From JAICLV01 sp036380925 (GTDB lineage: Bacteria > Actinomycetota > Actinomycetes > Acidothermales > Acidothermaceae), in assembly GCA_036380925.1 (NCBI GenBank), contig DASVDW010000116.1, positions 1 through 16,355 on the forward strand: DNA of 16,355 nucleotides, written 5' to 3'. Numbering within the stretch: position 1 is the stretch's first letter; each line of letters begins with the position of its first letter. The notes under the pieces were generated by a model. The model ran no database searches. It worked only from the letters and a program-made list of their open reading frames with translations, and was not told where the DNA came from. Positions 1 through 6,779 of the stretch are shown here, in pieces. Made by a program: the position numbers and the translations under genes.

Positions 1-83
1 TCGTCCGCGCCCAGCTTCGATAAGCCCGAGTTGAGAATGTAGGCACCTGTCGTGACACGAAGTGGTACATGGCTGAGTCTCAT
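1..83 (-). CDS. DoxX-like membrane protein, N-terminal fragment (cut by window edge)
   Basis: Reading the minus strand from an ATG at 83 gives 27 codons without a stop: it begins MRLSHVPLRVTTGAYILNSG and continues into LSKLGAD. I recognise this as the typical start of a DoxX-like actinobacterial membrane protein family, in which a basic start leads into an 'ATGAFILNSGLSK'-like stretch; family assignment is from memory of such proteins. An in-frame TAA four codons upstream of the ATG rules out a longer start. An AAGGGG sequence lies about 12 nt upstream, which is far for a ribosome binding site. The gene begins only 34 nt after the stop of the upstream penicillin-binding protein on the same strand, so the two are probably co-transcribed. 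The function is not known and most of the gene is outside the window. Confidence 0.6.
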   Translation of the reverse strand, partial: MRLSHVPLRVTTGAYILNSGLSKLGAD

Positions 84-117
84 GTCGTCGGGTTACCCCT
101 TCAGCCCGTTCGCACGC

Positions 118-2139
118 TCACCCTTGCGCCAGGTTCTGCAAGAACTTCAACGCCACCGGGGCGGCGACGGTGCCGCCACTCTTGCCGGTCTCGACGTAGA
201 CGGCGAACGCGATGTCGCCCTGGAAGCCGATCAACCACGCGTGCGTCTGCGGCGGGTTGGCGGGTCCGAACTCCGCGGTGCCCGTCTTCGCCATCACCGG
301 TCCGCCGGGAGCGCTGGCAAGCACGGTCGCGGTGCCCGACGTGACGACGAGCCGCATCAGCGCGCGCAGCTGCTCGAAAACGGAGGGCGCGATGATCGCC
401 GCCGGCGCCGCCGACCCCGCACAGCCCGGCGCGGCGCCCTCAACGAGCTGGGGCGGTAGGAAGCTGCCGCGGGCCACGGTCGCCGCCGCGACCGCGAGAC
501 TGACCGGGCTCACCAGGGTCGCGCCCTGCCCAAACGCGGTGGCGGCCAGGTCGACGTCCGACTTCGGCGTCGGCACGGCGCCCCGGTACGCGGCGGTTCC
601 CAGCGTCCAGCAGGCGCCGATCCCCAAGGCGCGGGCGGTGTCCGGCAGCGTCGAGCCGCCGACCTTGCCGGACAGGCTCACGAACGCGGTGTTGCACGAC
701 TGCGCGAAGTCGGTCTTGAACGGTGGGTTGCCGAGCGCCTCGCCCTCATAGTTGTGGAACGACTTGCCCCCGACGACCTCGACCGGCTTGCACGGCACGG
801 GCGCGTTCACGTCGAGACCGCCCTGCAGCAGCGCCGCCGTCGTCACGATTTTGAACGCCGATCCTGGCGGAACCTGGCCGAGCAGCGCGGTGTCGAAGCC
901 ACCGCCGTTGGGCCCGTTCGCGACCGCGACGACCTGACCGGTGGAGACCCGGACGGCGACCAGCGCGGTCGGTCGGTCGGGCACCGACGCCAACGCCCGG
1001 TCGGCCGCCAGTTGCACGCGTTGATCGAGCGTGGTGCGCAGCGGTTGGCCGTCGACCGCGGGCCGCGACGCGACGGTCGTCGGCAGCGGCGCGCTACCGC
1101 CGCTCGACGGATGGACGATGTCGATCCGGTACCCCGGCGTGCCGCCAAGCGTGGTGTCGAACTCCTTCTCCAACCCGGACAAGCCACCGACGTCGCCGGC
1201 GACGTAGCGACCCTTGGAGTTGTCGACGATCTCCTTGGTCACCGGACCGACTGTCCCGAGCAACGCGCGCGCGAAGTCGTGGGTGGGGCTCAGCGGCAGC
1301 TCGAGGTGATGCAGCACGACGCCGGGAACCGCGCCGACGGCGGCGGCCACCGGCGCGAAATCCGGGTCGCGCAAGGTGATCACTTCGACGAACTGATCGG
1401 GAGCGGCCGCCTTGAGGCGAGCCGCGAGCGACGCCTCGTCGACGTGCACGATGCCGGCGATTTGCTTCGCCGCCGCCTCGAGGTCGCCCGCCTTGCTCGG
1501 CTGGATTCCGATGTCGACAACCGGGCGGTTCACGATCAACGGTTGGCCAGCGCCGTCCAGAATGGTGGCCCGCTTCGCCTCGACCTTGCTGTAGCGCAGC
1601 GTGTCTCCGGGGTCGAGGCTCGGCAGCACCACGGACGGCAACCAGTTGACCCGCCATTCGCCGCCCACCTGATCGAGCTCGACCGCCGTGTCGTAGCTCC
1701 AGGTCTGCCCACCGGGCAACGTCCAGGTGACCCCCAACGCCGCCCGGTCGGCGTTGTCGTCGCCCGCGACCGGCTCGATCTTGCCCGTGCTCACGGCAAC
1801 CGCGCTCGACCGCAAATTCTTCGTCAGGGTGTCGAATTCGCTCTTCACCTGCGCCGGAGTGACGTCACCAGCAAAGTCGACGCCGGAGAAGTCGCCTTTG
1901 CTCCATGCCGCGGCGAACGCCGCGGCCGCCACGGCGCTGGTTGACCCGCCCGGCTTCGCCCCGGACGACGACGCTCCGCCGTCGCCGGAACCCGCCCACG
2001 GTTGCCAGAGGTACAACCCGACGGCGAGGACGACGAGCAGGACGGCGACGGCGGCTATCGGACCCGCGGGCGGGCGCCGACGCGACACGCCGGAGCCGCC
2101 CGGTCGGCCGGTTGGCAACGGCGCCTGGCGATAGCTCAT
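118..2139 (-). CDS. Class B penicillin-binding protein (transpeptidase) with MecA_N/NTF2-like domain
   Basis: Cell-wall D,D-transpeptidase that cross-links peptidoglycan outside the membrane. The 673-aa product has a short basic cytoplasmic tail, one membrane anchor at about residues 28-45, an NTF2-like MecA_N domain at about 70-180, a PBP dimerisation region at about 190-350 and a C-terminal transpeptidase domain. All three penicillin-binding motifs are visible: SAFK with the acylated Ser427, SCN at 481-483, and KTGT at 618-621. Length and order match actinobacterial PBPs of the mycobacterial Pbp-lipo/PbpA kind, but no lipobox cysteine is seen, so I call it membrane-anchored. The ATG at 2139 is preceded by a GGGGG stretch. 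MecA_N-type PBPs include low-affinity enzymes in Firmicutes; beta-lactam resistance cannot be inferred here. It is followed closely by the DoxX-like gene. No strong promoter was recognised in the 238-nt gap it shares with the divergent lipoprotein gene. Confidence 0.95.
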   Translation of the reverse strand: MSYRQAPLPTGRPGGSGVSRRRPPAGPIAAVAVLLVVLAVGLYLWQPWAGSGDGGASSSGAKPGGSTSAVAAAAFAAAWSKGDFSGVDFAGDVTPAQVKSEFDTLTKNLRSSAVAVSTGKIEPVAGDDNADRAALGVTWTLPGGQTWSYDTAVELDQVGGEWRVNWLPSVVLPSLDPGDTLRYSKVEAKRATILDGAGQPLIVNRPVVDIGIQPSKAGDLEAAAKQIAGIVHVDEASLAARLKAAAPDQFVEVITLRDPDFAPVAAAVGAVPGVVLHHLELPLSPTHDFARALLGTVGPVTKEIVDNSKGRYVAGDVGGLSGLEKEFDTTLGGTPGYRIDIVHPSSGGSAPLPTTVASRPAVDGQPLRTTLDQRVQLAADRALASVPDRPTALVAVRVSTGQVVAVANGPNGGGFDTALLGQVPPGSAFKIVTTAALLQGGLDVNAPVPCKPVEVVGGKSFHNYEGEALGNPPFKTDFAQSCNTAFVSLSGKVGGSTLPDTARALGIGACWTLGTAAYRGAVPTPKSDVDLAATAFGQGATLVSPVSLAVAAATVARGSFLPPQLVEGAAPGCAGSAAPAAIIAPSVFEQLRALMRLVVTSGTATVLASAPGGPVMAKTGTAEFGPANPPQTHAWLIGFQGDIAFAVYVETGKSGGTVAAPVALKFLQNLAQG

Positions 2140-2311
2140 GCGACCCCCGCGGGTGTGATGTCCGCCGCTTGAGCCTACGTGGTCGGAGGCTGACCGCCGC
2201 GGTCCTCGCTTGTGCGTGTTGCCGCGAAGTGAAGTTCGGTGCGAAACCGCGGCCGCCGTGAATGCAGAGATCTTCCAACGCCGCCGTTGACCTGAGGTTT
2301 TCCTGAAATTT

Positions 2312-2338
2312 GAACGGCTCTCGGCGTGCGCGCGTAGT
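2312..2338 (+). promoter_or_regulatory. Possible ECF-sigma-type promoter of the lipoprotein gene
   Basis: GAAC at 2312-2315 is followed after 17 nt by CGTAGT at 2333-2338, a spacing and -35 core typical of ECF sigma promoters. It would start transcription about 35 nt before the lipoprotein ATG. Just upstream, CCTGA occurs twice with an 11-nt period (2291 and 2302), which could be a direct-repeat activator site. These are weak matches made by eye. Nothing else in 2140-2311 was recognised. Confidence 0.3.
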
Positions 2339-2377
2339 GCTCAGCGGACGAGTACGCGCACGGCATTGGAGAGCGAC

Positions 2378-2953
2378 ATGAGCACCAAGCATCTCGGCGG
2401 ACTCGCGATCGCAGGAGCGGCATTGGCGTTGCTGGCCGCGTGCAGCAGCAAGAGCAACTCGACTGGCGCGTCGAACGCGACGGCGATGACGCCGAGTTCG
2501 ACCGCGGCTTCAGGGTCGATGAGTTCGACCGCCGCTTCAGGATCGACGAGTTCGGCGGCGGTGAAGACGACCAGCGGATCACTCGGCACATTTCTCGCCG
2601 ATGGCAAAGGCCGCACGCTGTATCTCTGGCTGGCCGATAAGTCCGACCAGTCGACGTGTTACAACGCCTGCGCGCAGTTCTGGCCGCCACTGCTGACCAA
2701 AGGCTCGCCTACCGCGGGCAGCGGGGTCGACGCGAGCAAGCTCGGCATCTCGAAACGCACCGACGGCACAACGCAGGTGACCTACAACGGCCATCCTCTG
2801 TACTACTTCGCGGAGGACACAGCGGCGGGCGACGCCAACGGCGAGGGCAATAACGGCTTCGGCGCGCTGTGGTGGGTGGTTGGACCGAACGGCGCGGCCG
2901 TCACCGGGTCAAGCGGCGCCGCCTCGAGTTCCGGCGGCGGGTACAACTACTAG
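2378..2953 (+). CDS. Secreted lipoprotein with 'secreted repeat' (Lipoprotein_15, COG4315-like) domain
   Basis: Exported lipoprotein of 191 aa. The N-terminus has MSTKH, a hydrophobic stretch and the lipobox LLAAC with the lipidated Cys22. A Ser/Thr/Ala-rich linker follows to about residue 68, then the conserved domain: a FLADGKGRTLYLW motif, a conserved Cys pair (CYNAC), FWPPLLT, and the second half-repeat with NGHPLYYFAED and GFGALWWVV. These are hallmarks of the PF03640 family, whose function is unknown. I chose the ATG at 2378 because GGAGAG lies 5 nt upstream; a TTG 12 nt earlier would leave no space for that site. The gene ends head-on with the de-N-acetylase gene at a shared CTAG. In mycobacteria and relatives such genes are often under ECF sigma control, which agrees with the possible promoter upstream. 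The C-terminal tail is Ser/Gly-rich. Confidence 0.88.
   Translation: MSTKHLGGLAIAGAALALLAACSSKSNSTGASNATAMTPSSTAASGSMSSTAASGSTSSAAVKTTSGSLGTFLADGKGRTLYLWLADKSDQSTCYNACAQFWPPLLTKGSPTAGSGVDASKLGISKRTDGTTQVTYNGHPLYYFAEDTAAGDANGEGNNGFGALWWVVGPNGAAVTGSSGAASSSGGGYNY
2501..2554 (+). repeat. Two 27-nt tandem repeats in the lipoprotein linker
   Basis: Units 2501-2527 and 2528-2554 differ at 3 of 27 positions and encode TAASGSMSS and TAASGSTSS. They lengthen the disordered linker between the lipid anchor and the folded domain, so length variation between strains is likely. Confidence 0.85.
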
Positions 2954-3627
2954 CGATCGATGACAAAGAGCTGCTCGGGCCGCGCGGCGTCGAGCATCGC
3001 CTCCTCGCCAAGCCCGTCGGCTTGCGAACGGTAGGCGTCGAGGGCCCGTTGTTTCTCGTCGGTCATCGCGAATTCGAATGACCGCAGTTGAAATCCCTGC
3101 GATCGCAGGGATTTCAGCCGGTCGGTCACCTGTTCCGGGAACCACAGCCGGTAAGGAATGTCGACCCATGCGACCCAGTTGGCAACCAAGTCTCCGCGGT
3201 CGCGCAGCAACATCGCGCACGCGTCGTGGGTGAGCCGATGGTCCTCATGTTGAATACCGAGCGGCATCGCGATCGTGTGCGCCCCGACGTCGGCCGCGAT
3301 CTCAGCGATGCTGTCGGCGAGATCGACGACGGGCGGGTCGGACGCGCGGTATTGGCTGTCGACGAAGTCGAGCCAGTTGGCGGTGGCGCCGAGGTGGGTC
3401 GCCGCGGCGTGGTCTTCCTCCCGGCGCATTGCGACGACGTCGTCCCCTTCGGCGAACCCGCACGACGCGTCCCACTCGGTGAGCGCGCCGTAGCGCTCAG
3501 GGAAGCCCGCGAACACGGTGGCCACGACCGGCCGCGCGCAACCGGCGAGGAAGTTGCCTGCGCTCAGCGCAGCGTCGTCCATGTGCGGGCTGACCGCCAA
3601 CACGCGCCCGAGCGACACGACGTCCAT
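2950..3627 (-). CDS. PIG-L/LmbE family de-N-acetylase
   Basis: Zinc-dependent deacetylase of the LmbE/GlcNAc-PI de-N-acetylase family, 225 aa and probably cytoplasmic (no signal peptide). The zinc/catalytic motif SPHMDDAALSAG has His15, Asp17 and Asp18. The second motif HEDHRLTHDA has His127, His130 and His134, and a REEDHAAATHLGA segment fits the conserved 'R..E...a...lG' stretch. Family members remove an acetyl group from N-acetylglucosamine in mycothiol, bacillithiol or glycolipid pathways; the substrate here is unknown. It lies 21 nt after the SMR exporter gene and is likely the last gene of the protease-SMR-deacetylase transcript. The ATG at 3627 lacks a clear ribosome binding site, so the start is somewhat uncertain. 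The gene carries a perfect 28-bp palindrome, and its stop overlaps the stop of the converging lipoprotein gene. Confidence 0.88.
   Translation of the reverse strand: MDVVSLGRVLAVSPHMDDAALSAGNFLAGCARPVVATVFAGFPERYGALTEWDASCGFAEGDDVVAMRREEDHAAATHLGATANWLDFVDSQYRASDPPVVDLADSIAEIAADVGAHTIAMPLGIQHEDHRLTHDACAMLLRDRGDLVANWVAWVDIPYRLWFPEQVTDRLKSLRSQGFQLRSFEFAMTDEKQRALDAYRSQADGLGEEAMLDAARPEQLFVIDR
3089..3116. repeat. Perfect 28-bp palindrome inside the de-N-acetylase gene
   Basis: The left half TGAAATCCCTGCGA is followed directly by its exact reverse complement, with no spacer and GCGATCGC at the centre. It codes for the LKSLRSQGFQ region of the deacetylase. It has no T-tract, so it is not a classical terminator. 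It could be a protein-binding site, a recombination or mispairing product, or chance. Confidence 0.9.
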
Positions 3628-3648
3628 GTTCGGCAGATTTGCTGACGG

Positions 3649-3975
3649 TCAGGTCGCGGTGACGCCGGACAGGTTCAGCCCGACCACGCCAGCCAGGATG
3701 AGGCCGATCGACACCAGCCGCAGCGTTGACACGGTGTCACCGAGCCACGCCATGCCGACGAGCGCGGTGCCAGCCGCGCCCAAGCCGGTCCAGACCGCGT
3801 AGGCCGGGCCGACCTCGAGTTCCTTCAGGGCCAGCGTGAGCAGCGCGAAACTGATCAGGGCGCACACCGCGAAGCCGACGGTCGGCCAGAGCCGCGAGAT
3901 GCCGTGGCTGAGTTTCAGCAGCACCGCGAAGCCGGTCTCGAAGATGCCGGCCACCACCACCATCGCCCAAGCCAT
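3649..3975 (-). CDS. Small multidrug resistance (SMR) family transporter, SugE/Gdx-like
   Basis: Proton-coupled exporter of 108 aa with four membrane helices and no other domain, the usual SMR size. The essential membrane glutamate is Glu13 in AGIFET. Further family landmarks are KLSHGISRLWP in the first loop, AYAVWTGLGAAGTALVG in helix 3 and a final GLILAGVVGLNLSG. The WTGLGAAGTALVGM stretch and the Glu13 position resemble SugE/Gdx guanidinium exporters more than EmrE-type drug pumps, but substrate cannot be settled by eye. AGAGG lies just upstream of the ATG, and the M50 protease stop is only 9 nt away, so translation is probably linked to it. No guanidine riboswitch can fit in that gap. 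SMR proteins often act as pairs, but no second SMR gene is present in the window. Confidence 0.88.
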   Translation of the reverse strand: MAWAMVVVAGIFETGFAVLLKLSHGISRLWPTVGFAVCALISFALLTLALKELEVGPAYAVWTGLGAAGTALVGMAWLGDTVSTLRLVSIGLILAGVVGLNLSGVTAT

Positions 3976-3984
3976 GCTTACCTC

Positions 3985-5268
3985 TTACCAGGTCAAGTGG
4001 CGCGGCGTCCCGGTTGTGGCGTGATCGACGTCCACATCATTGCGGCGCCCGGCGTCGCCCAGGCTGTCGCGCGGACCGCGAGGGTCGTCCGACGGAGGGG
4101 TGAACTGGCGCAGTTTGGCCAACTGGACAGCGCGGGCGAAGTCGGCCGGCGTCAACACCCCGACGGCGACACCGTCGCGGACGACGAGGGCGTGCCCAGC
4201 CAGCCGGGCGGCCGCCAGGTTGCGCGTGCGGGGGGCGAGTCGCGGCGCCAGATCGGCCAGCTGCTCGTCCGGGTTGGTCACCGCGATTTGGTCGACGGGC
4301 GCGGCCACCGCGGAAACCCGCACGGTGTCACGGTCCTCCGGCCGGACGGCGGCAAGGTGCGCCAACGCGACCAGGCCGGCCGGCGACCCGCTGAAGTCCT
4401 GCACCGGCATGACCGTGCGGGTGTCGCCCGACCGCTGGTAGCTGTCGAAGAAGGCGGCGACGGTCCGCCAAGCCGGAACCGCCGGCAGCGGCTCGCCCGC
4501 CGGCAGCAGGTCGCGCACGGCCAGGCCGGCGAGCGCGCTGCGGGTGGCGGTGACGCGCGCCTCCGCGCCTGCCGACCCGAGCAGGAAGAAGCCGATGAGC
4601 GCGGTCCACAAGCCCCCGATGGCCGAGCTCAGCAGGAACTGCGCGGCGCCGAGCCCGATGAGCAGCGAGCCCATCGCCTGCCCGGCCTTGGCCGCGGTGA
4701 CGGTGGCGCGCGCGCGGTCGCCATGACGGCGCCACAGCGCGGCCCGCAGAATTCGTCCGCCGTCCAGCGGCGACGCGGGCAGCAGATTGAACACACCGAG
4801 CATCAGGTTGACCCACACCACGTATCCGGCCACCGCGACGACGACCGCGGGCGCGGAGAACGCGCCAAGCGCGTTCGCGACTCCGAACGCGGCGGCTGCT
4901 AGCACCAGGTTCGTCGCGGGGCCGACTACCGCGATGCGCCATTCGGCCCGCGGCGTCGGCGCGTCCTTGCCGAGTTTGGCCACCCCGCCGAACAGCCAGA
5001 ACGTGACGCCCTCGACCGCAATCCCGTGCCGGCGGGCGACGACCGCGTGCGCCAGCTCATGGACGAGCAGGCTGGCGAGCAACAGGGCTGAGGCGACGAA
5101 CCCGCCCACCCAGTACGCGCCGCTCGACGCTCCTGGCGCCGAGGCCGGCAGCAACCCGGTGGCCGTGGTGAACGCGATTAGCACGAACAGCAGGAGCACC
5201 GTCGGGCTCGCGGTCACTGGGAATCCGGCGATGCGGAAACCGTCCCGCTGGGGACTCCGCTCGCTCAT
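3985..5268 (-). CDS. M50-family intramembrane metalloprotease with C-terminal CBS region (Rip3-like)
   Basis: Site-2-protease-like zinc protease of 427 aa in the cytoplasmic membrane. The zinc motif is HELAH (His70, Glu71, His74) and the third ligand motif is NLLPASPLDGG (Asp169), both within hydrophobic segments. A further helical pair follows, then a soluble C-terminal third resembling a pair of degenerate CBS modules, ending in an Arg/Asp-rich tail. This layout matches actinobacterial Rip3-type proteins. Members cut membrane anti-sigma factors or other membrane proteins; the target here is unknown. I chose the ATG at 5268 (MSERSPQRDG): AAGAGGCGG lies upstream and the family begins near there. 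The frame stays open to 5454, but that extension is Arg/Cys-rich without family features. It appears to head a transcript with the SMR exporter and the de-N-acetylase. Confidence 0.92.
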   Translation of the reverse strand: MSERSPQRDGFRIAGFPVTASPTVLLLFVLIAFTTATGLLPASAPGASSGAYWVGGFVASALLLASLLVHELAHAVVARRHGIAVEGVTFWLFGGVAKLGKDAPTPRAEWRIAVVGPATNLVLAAAAFGVANALGAFSAPAVVVAVAGYVVWVNLMLGVFNLLPASPLDGGRILRAALWRRHGDRARATVTAAKAGQAMGSLLIGLGAAQFLLSSAIGGLWTALIGFFLLGSAGAEARVTATRSALAGLAVRDLLPAGEPLPAVPAWRTVAAFFDSYQRSGDTRTVMPVQDFSGSPAGLVALAHLAAVRPEDRDTVRVSAVAAPVDQIAVTNPDEQLADLAPRLAPRTRNLAAARLAGHALVVRDGVAVGVLTPADFARAVQLAKLRQFTPPSDDPRGPRDSLGDAGRRNDVDVDHATTGTPRHLTW

Positions 5269-5328
5269 CACATCCGCCTCTTCTCGACATCGACGCGCGG
5301 CGGCTTTCCGCCACACCTCAACAGTCCC

Positions 5329-5354
5329 AACGTCGGGCCCGGCCCGCCCCTTCC
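5329..5354 (-). promoter_or_regulatory. Possible ECF-type promoter of the protease-SMR-deacetylase genes
   Basis: On the minus strand GGAA (5354-5351) is followed after 18 nt by CGTT (5332-5329), like the GGAA..CGTT promoters of SigE-type ECF factors. It lies about 60 nt before the protease start and after the terminator of the regulator gene, the right place for a new promoter. The match is short and made by eye. Confidence 0.3.
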
Positions 5355-5381
5355 AAGCGGGCGAATGTCGACGGGTCGCGA

Positions 5382-5398
5382 TTGCCGACGTCCGGCAA
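5382..5398. promoter_or_regulatory. Dyad TTGCC-N7-GGCAA, third copy of the putative PucR-type operator
   Basis: TTGCC (5382-5386) and GGCAA (5394-5398) are perfect inverted arms around 7 nt, the same core and spacing as the two dyads upstream of the regulator gene. It lies about 28 nt upstream of the possible protease promoter and touches the A-tract that forms the terminator's U-run on the other strand. It may place the protease genes under the same regulator. Confidence 0.4.
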
Positions 5399-5439
5399 AA
5401 AAGAGAGCACGACGGCCAGTGCCGCCTGGCGGCCGTGCT
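5397..5439 (-). terminator. Intrinsic terminator of the PucR-type regulator gene
   Basis: On the minus strand AGCAC and GGCC pair with GGCC and GTGCT around a 13-nt loop, giving nine base pairs with a 3-nt bulge, followed by CTCTTTTTT. It begins 35 nt after the regulator's stop codon. The T-run is striking in such GC-rich DNA, so this is the best terminator in the window. Confidence 0.75.
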
Positions 5440-5474
5440 ACCGGCACCCGGCAATCACCGTTGGCCAGCGGCTG

Positions 5475-6614
5475 CTACGCCGACGGCCACCCGAGCAGCC
5501 GGGCCCCCAGGGCCGCGGTCTGCAGCACGTAAAGCTGATCGGGCACGCCAGGGTCGTAACCGGTGAGTTCGCGCAGCCGCGACAACCGGTAGGTCACGGC
5601 ACGGACCGACAGATGCATGCGCCGCGCCGCCGCCGCCGCGTTCGCGCCCGTCGCCGCGTACGTGGCGATGGTGTCGAGCAGCGGCTTCGGCCCACCGCGG
5701 GCGTCGCGCAGCGGCGTCAGCACGCTCTCGATGAGGTCGGAGATGGCCTCCCGGTCGCGCAGCAGCACCCGGTAGACGAGCAGGTCGGCGATGCGCACCA
5801 CGGGGTCGACCAGCTCGAGCAACTCGGCCAGTCGCAGCGCCTCCCGAGCCTCGTCGTAGGAGCGGACGATCCCCGCCGGGCCGGCGTAACCGCGACCCAC
5901 GCCGCAGCGCCAGGTCCGATCCCGCATTTTCGGCGTGACCGCGTCGCTGACCGCCGCGACGACGGCGTCGACCCGGGCCGGCCGGGTCGTCGGGAGCACG
6001 CAGACCAGCTGGCCCTCCTTGGTGGCGACCAGCGAGCGGTCGCCGGCGGCGGTCGCGACGGCGTCCTCCACCCGGGCGACCACGGGCGTGGCGTCGCGAA
6101 ACGGGCGGTTGCTCGACAACACCACGACCACGTGACGGCCGACGACGTCGACGCCGAACCGCTCCGCGGACGTCAACAACCGGGACGGCTCGCCGGCGCC
6201 GGACAGCAGGTCGTCGACGAACTCACGCCTGGCCGCCTCCTCGCGCCGGATCGCCCACCGTCGCGCCGCCTGGTAGCCCTCAGCGGCGGCCGCCACCGCG
6301 TCGTCGGCCGCCCGCAACACCGCCTCGCCGACGTCGTGCACGGTCTGCACGTCGGTGGTGTCGCGCACCGCGGGCAACACCCGCCAGGCTCGCCAGGTGG
6401 CCGACAGGTACAAGTCGACGAGCGCCCGCAACGGCACCCCCTGCTCCGCCGCGCGGCCGCCCAAGGCGTGACAGCGGGCCAGGGCGCCGTCGTCCAATCT
6501 CGCCCCGGCGGCACTGGCGTCGGCGAGTTCGCGCAGGTACTCGCCGAGCAGGCTGGCGTCGACACCACCGGCCTCGGCGGCGGCCGCGTCGGCGACCGCC
6601 GACCAGTCGTCCAC
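5475..6614 (-). CDS. PucR-family transcriptional regulator (CdaR-like, C-terminal HTH)
   Basis: DNA-binding regulator of 379 aa. The N-terminal half is an alpha-helical, Ala-rich sensory-type region (RsbRD/RsbT-antagonist-like in appearance). The centre, about residues 165-280, resembles the degenerate GGDEF-like domain of this family. The C-terminus carries the PucR helix-turn-helix at about 310-370, with LLDTIATYAATGANAAAAAR, HLSVRAVTYRLSRL and a closing QLYVLQTAALGARLL. The start is GTG at 6614, supported by GGAGGTGA 7 nt upstream. Members control purine, sugar-diacid, amino-acid or secondary-metabolite genes; the ligand here is unknown. It is divergent from a zinc-ribbon/terC pair, with two matching dyads between them, which suggests self-regulation. 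A terminator follows the stop. Confidence 0.9.
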   Translation of the reverse strand: MDDWSAVADAAAAEAGGVDASLLGEYLRELADASAAGARLDDGALARCHALGGRAAEQGVPLRALVDLYLSATWRAWRVLPAVRDTTDVQTVHDVGEAVLRAADDAVAAAAEGYQAARRWAIRREEAARREFVDDLLSGAGEPSRLLTSAERFGVDVVGRHVVVVLSSNRPFRDATPVVARVEDAVATAAGDRSLVATKEGQLVCVLPTTRPARVDAVVAAVSDAVTPKMRDRTWRCGVGRGYAGPAGIVRSYDEAREALRLAELLELVDPVVRIADLLVYRVLLRDREAISDLIESVLTPLRDARGGPKPLLDTIATYAATGANAAAAARRMHLSVRAVTYRLSRLRELTGYDPGVPDQLYVLQTAALGARLLGWPSA

Positions 6615-6643
6615 CCCGCGTCACCTCCGCCCGCGTGAGCGTC

Positions 6644-6666
6644 GTGTTGCCGAGTTACGGCAGCAA
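6644..6666. promoter_or_regulatory. Putative operator copy 1, GTGTTGCC-N7-GGCAGCAA
   Basis: GTGTTGCC (6644-6651) and GGCAGCAA (6659-6666) are inverted arms around 7 nt. It shares arm and spacing with the copy at 6711-6733, 67 nt away. It sits 30 nt before the regulator's GTG, probably just downstream of its transcription start, where a bound protein would block expression. Confidence 0.5.
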
Positions 6667-6676
6667 GTGAACGTCG

Positions 6677-6682
6677 ATATTA
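6677..6682 (-). promoter_or_regulatory. Possible -10 element (TAATAT) of the regulator gene
   Basis: Minus-strand TAATAT lies in otherwise GC-rich DNA 62 nt before the GTG start, between the two dyads. No convincing -35 hexamer was found at 16-18 nt, so an activator or a non-consensus -35 is possible. Confidence 0.35.
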
Positions 6683-6710
6683 GCCGGACGCGGCCGGCAA
6701 GGGTCTCGAT

Positions 6711-6733
6711 GTGTTGCCGCATGCTGGCAACAC
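6711..6733. promoter_or_regulatory. Putative operator copy 2, GTGTTGCC-N7-GGCAACAC
   Basis: Perfect 8-bp inverted arms GTGTTGCC (6711-6718) and GGCAACAC (6726-6733) around 7 nt. It lies upstream of the putative regulator promoter and 47 nt before the GTG of the divergent zinc-ribbon gene, so one bound protein could control both directions. Confidence 0.55.
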
Positions 6734-6779
6734 GGTTCCAGTCCGCAGTACGGAGATCCGCCGTAAGGAGTGATCCATA

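Noticed and set aside
754..1944. Long plus-strand open frame opposite the PBP gene
   Set aside because: Arg/Gly/Asp-rich low-complexity product with no domain; typical antisense shadow in GC-rich DNA.
3976..3984. Guanidine riboswitch before the SugE/Gdx-like gene
   Set aside because: Only 9 nt separate it from the protease stop, and no aptamer-like fold was seen further upstream before the protease gene.
4971..4990. Further TTGCC..GGC dyad near 4975
   Set aside because: Inside the protease coding sequence, spacing is 6 and the arm does not fully match.
5269..5454. 62-codon N-terminal extension of the M50 protease
   Set aside because: Cys/Arg-rich, overlaps the regulator's terminator, and the ATG at 5268 has a better ribosome site and family start.
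5382..6638. 418-codon plus-strand frame opposite the PucR-type regulator
   Set aside because: His/Arg/Gln-rich sequence without family features; runs through the terminator and operators.
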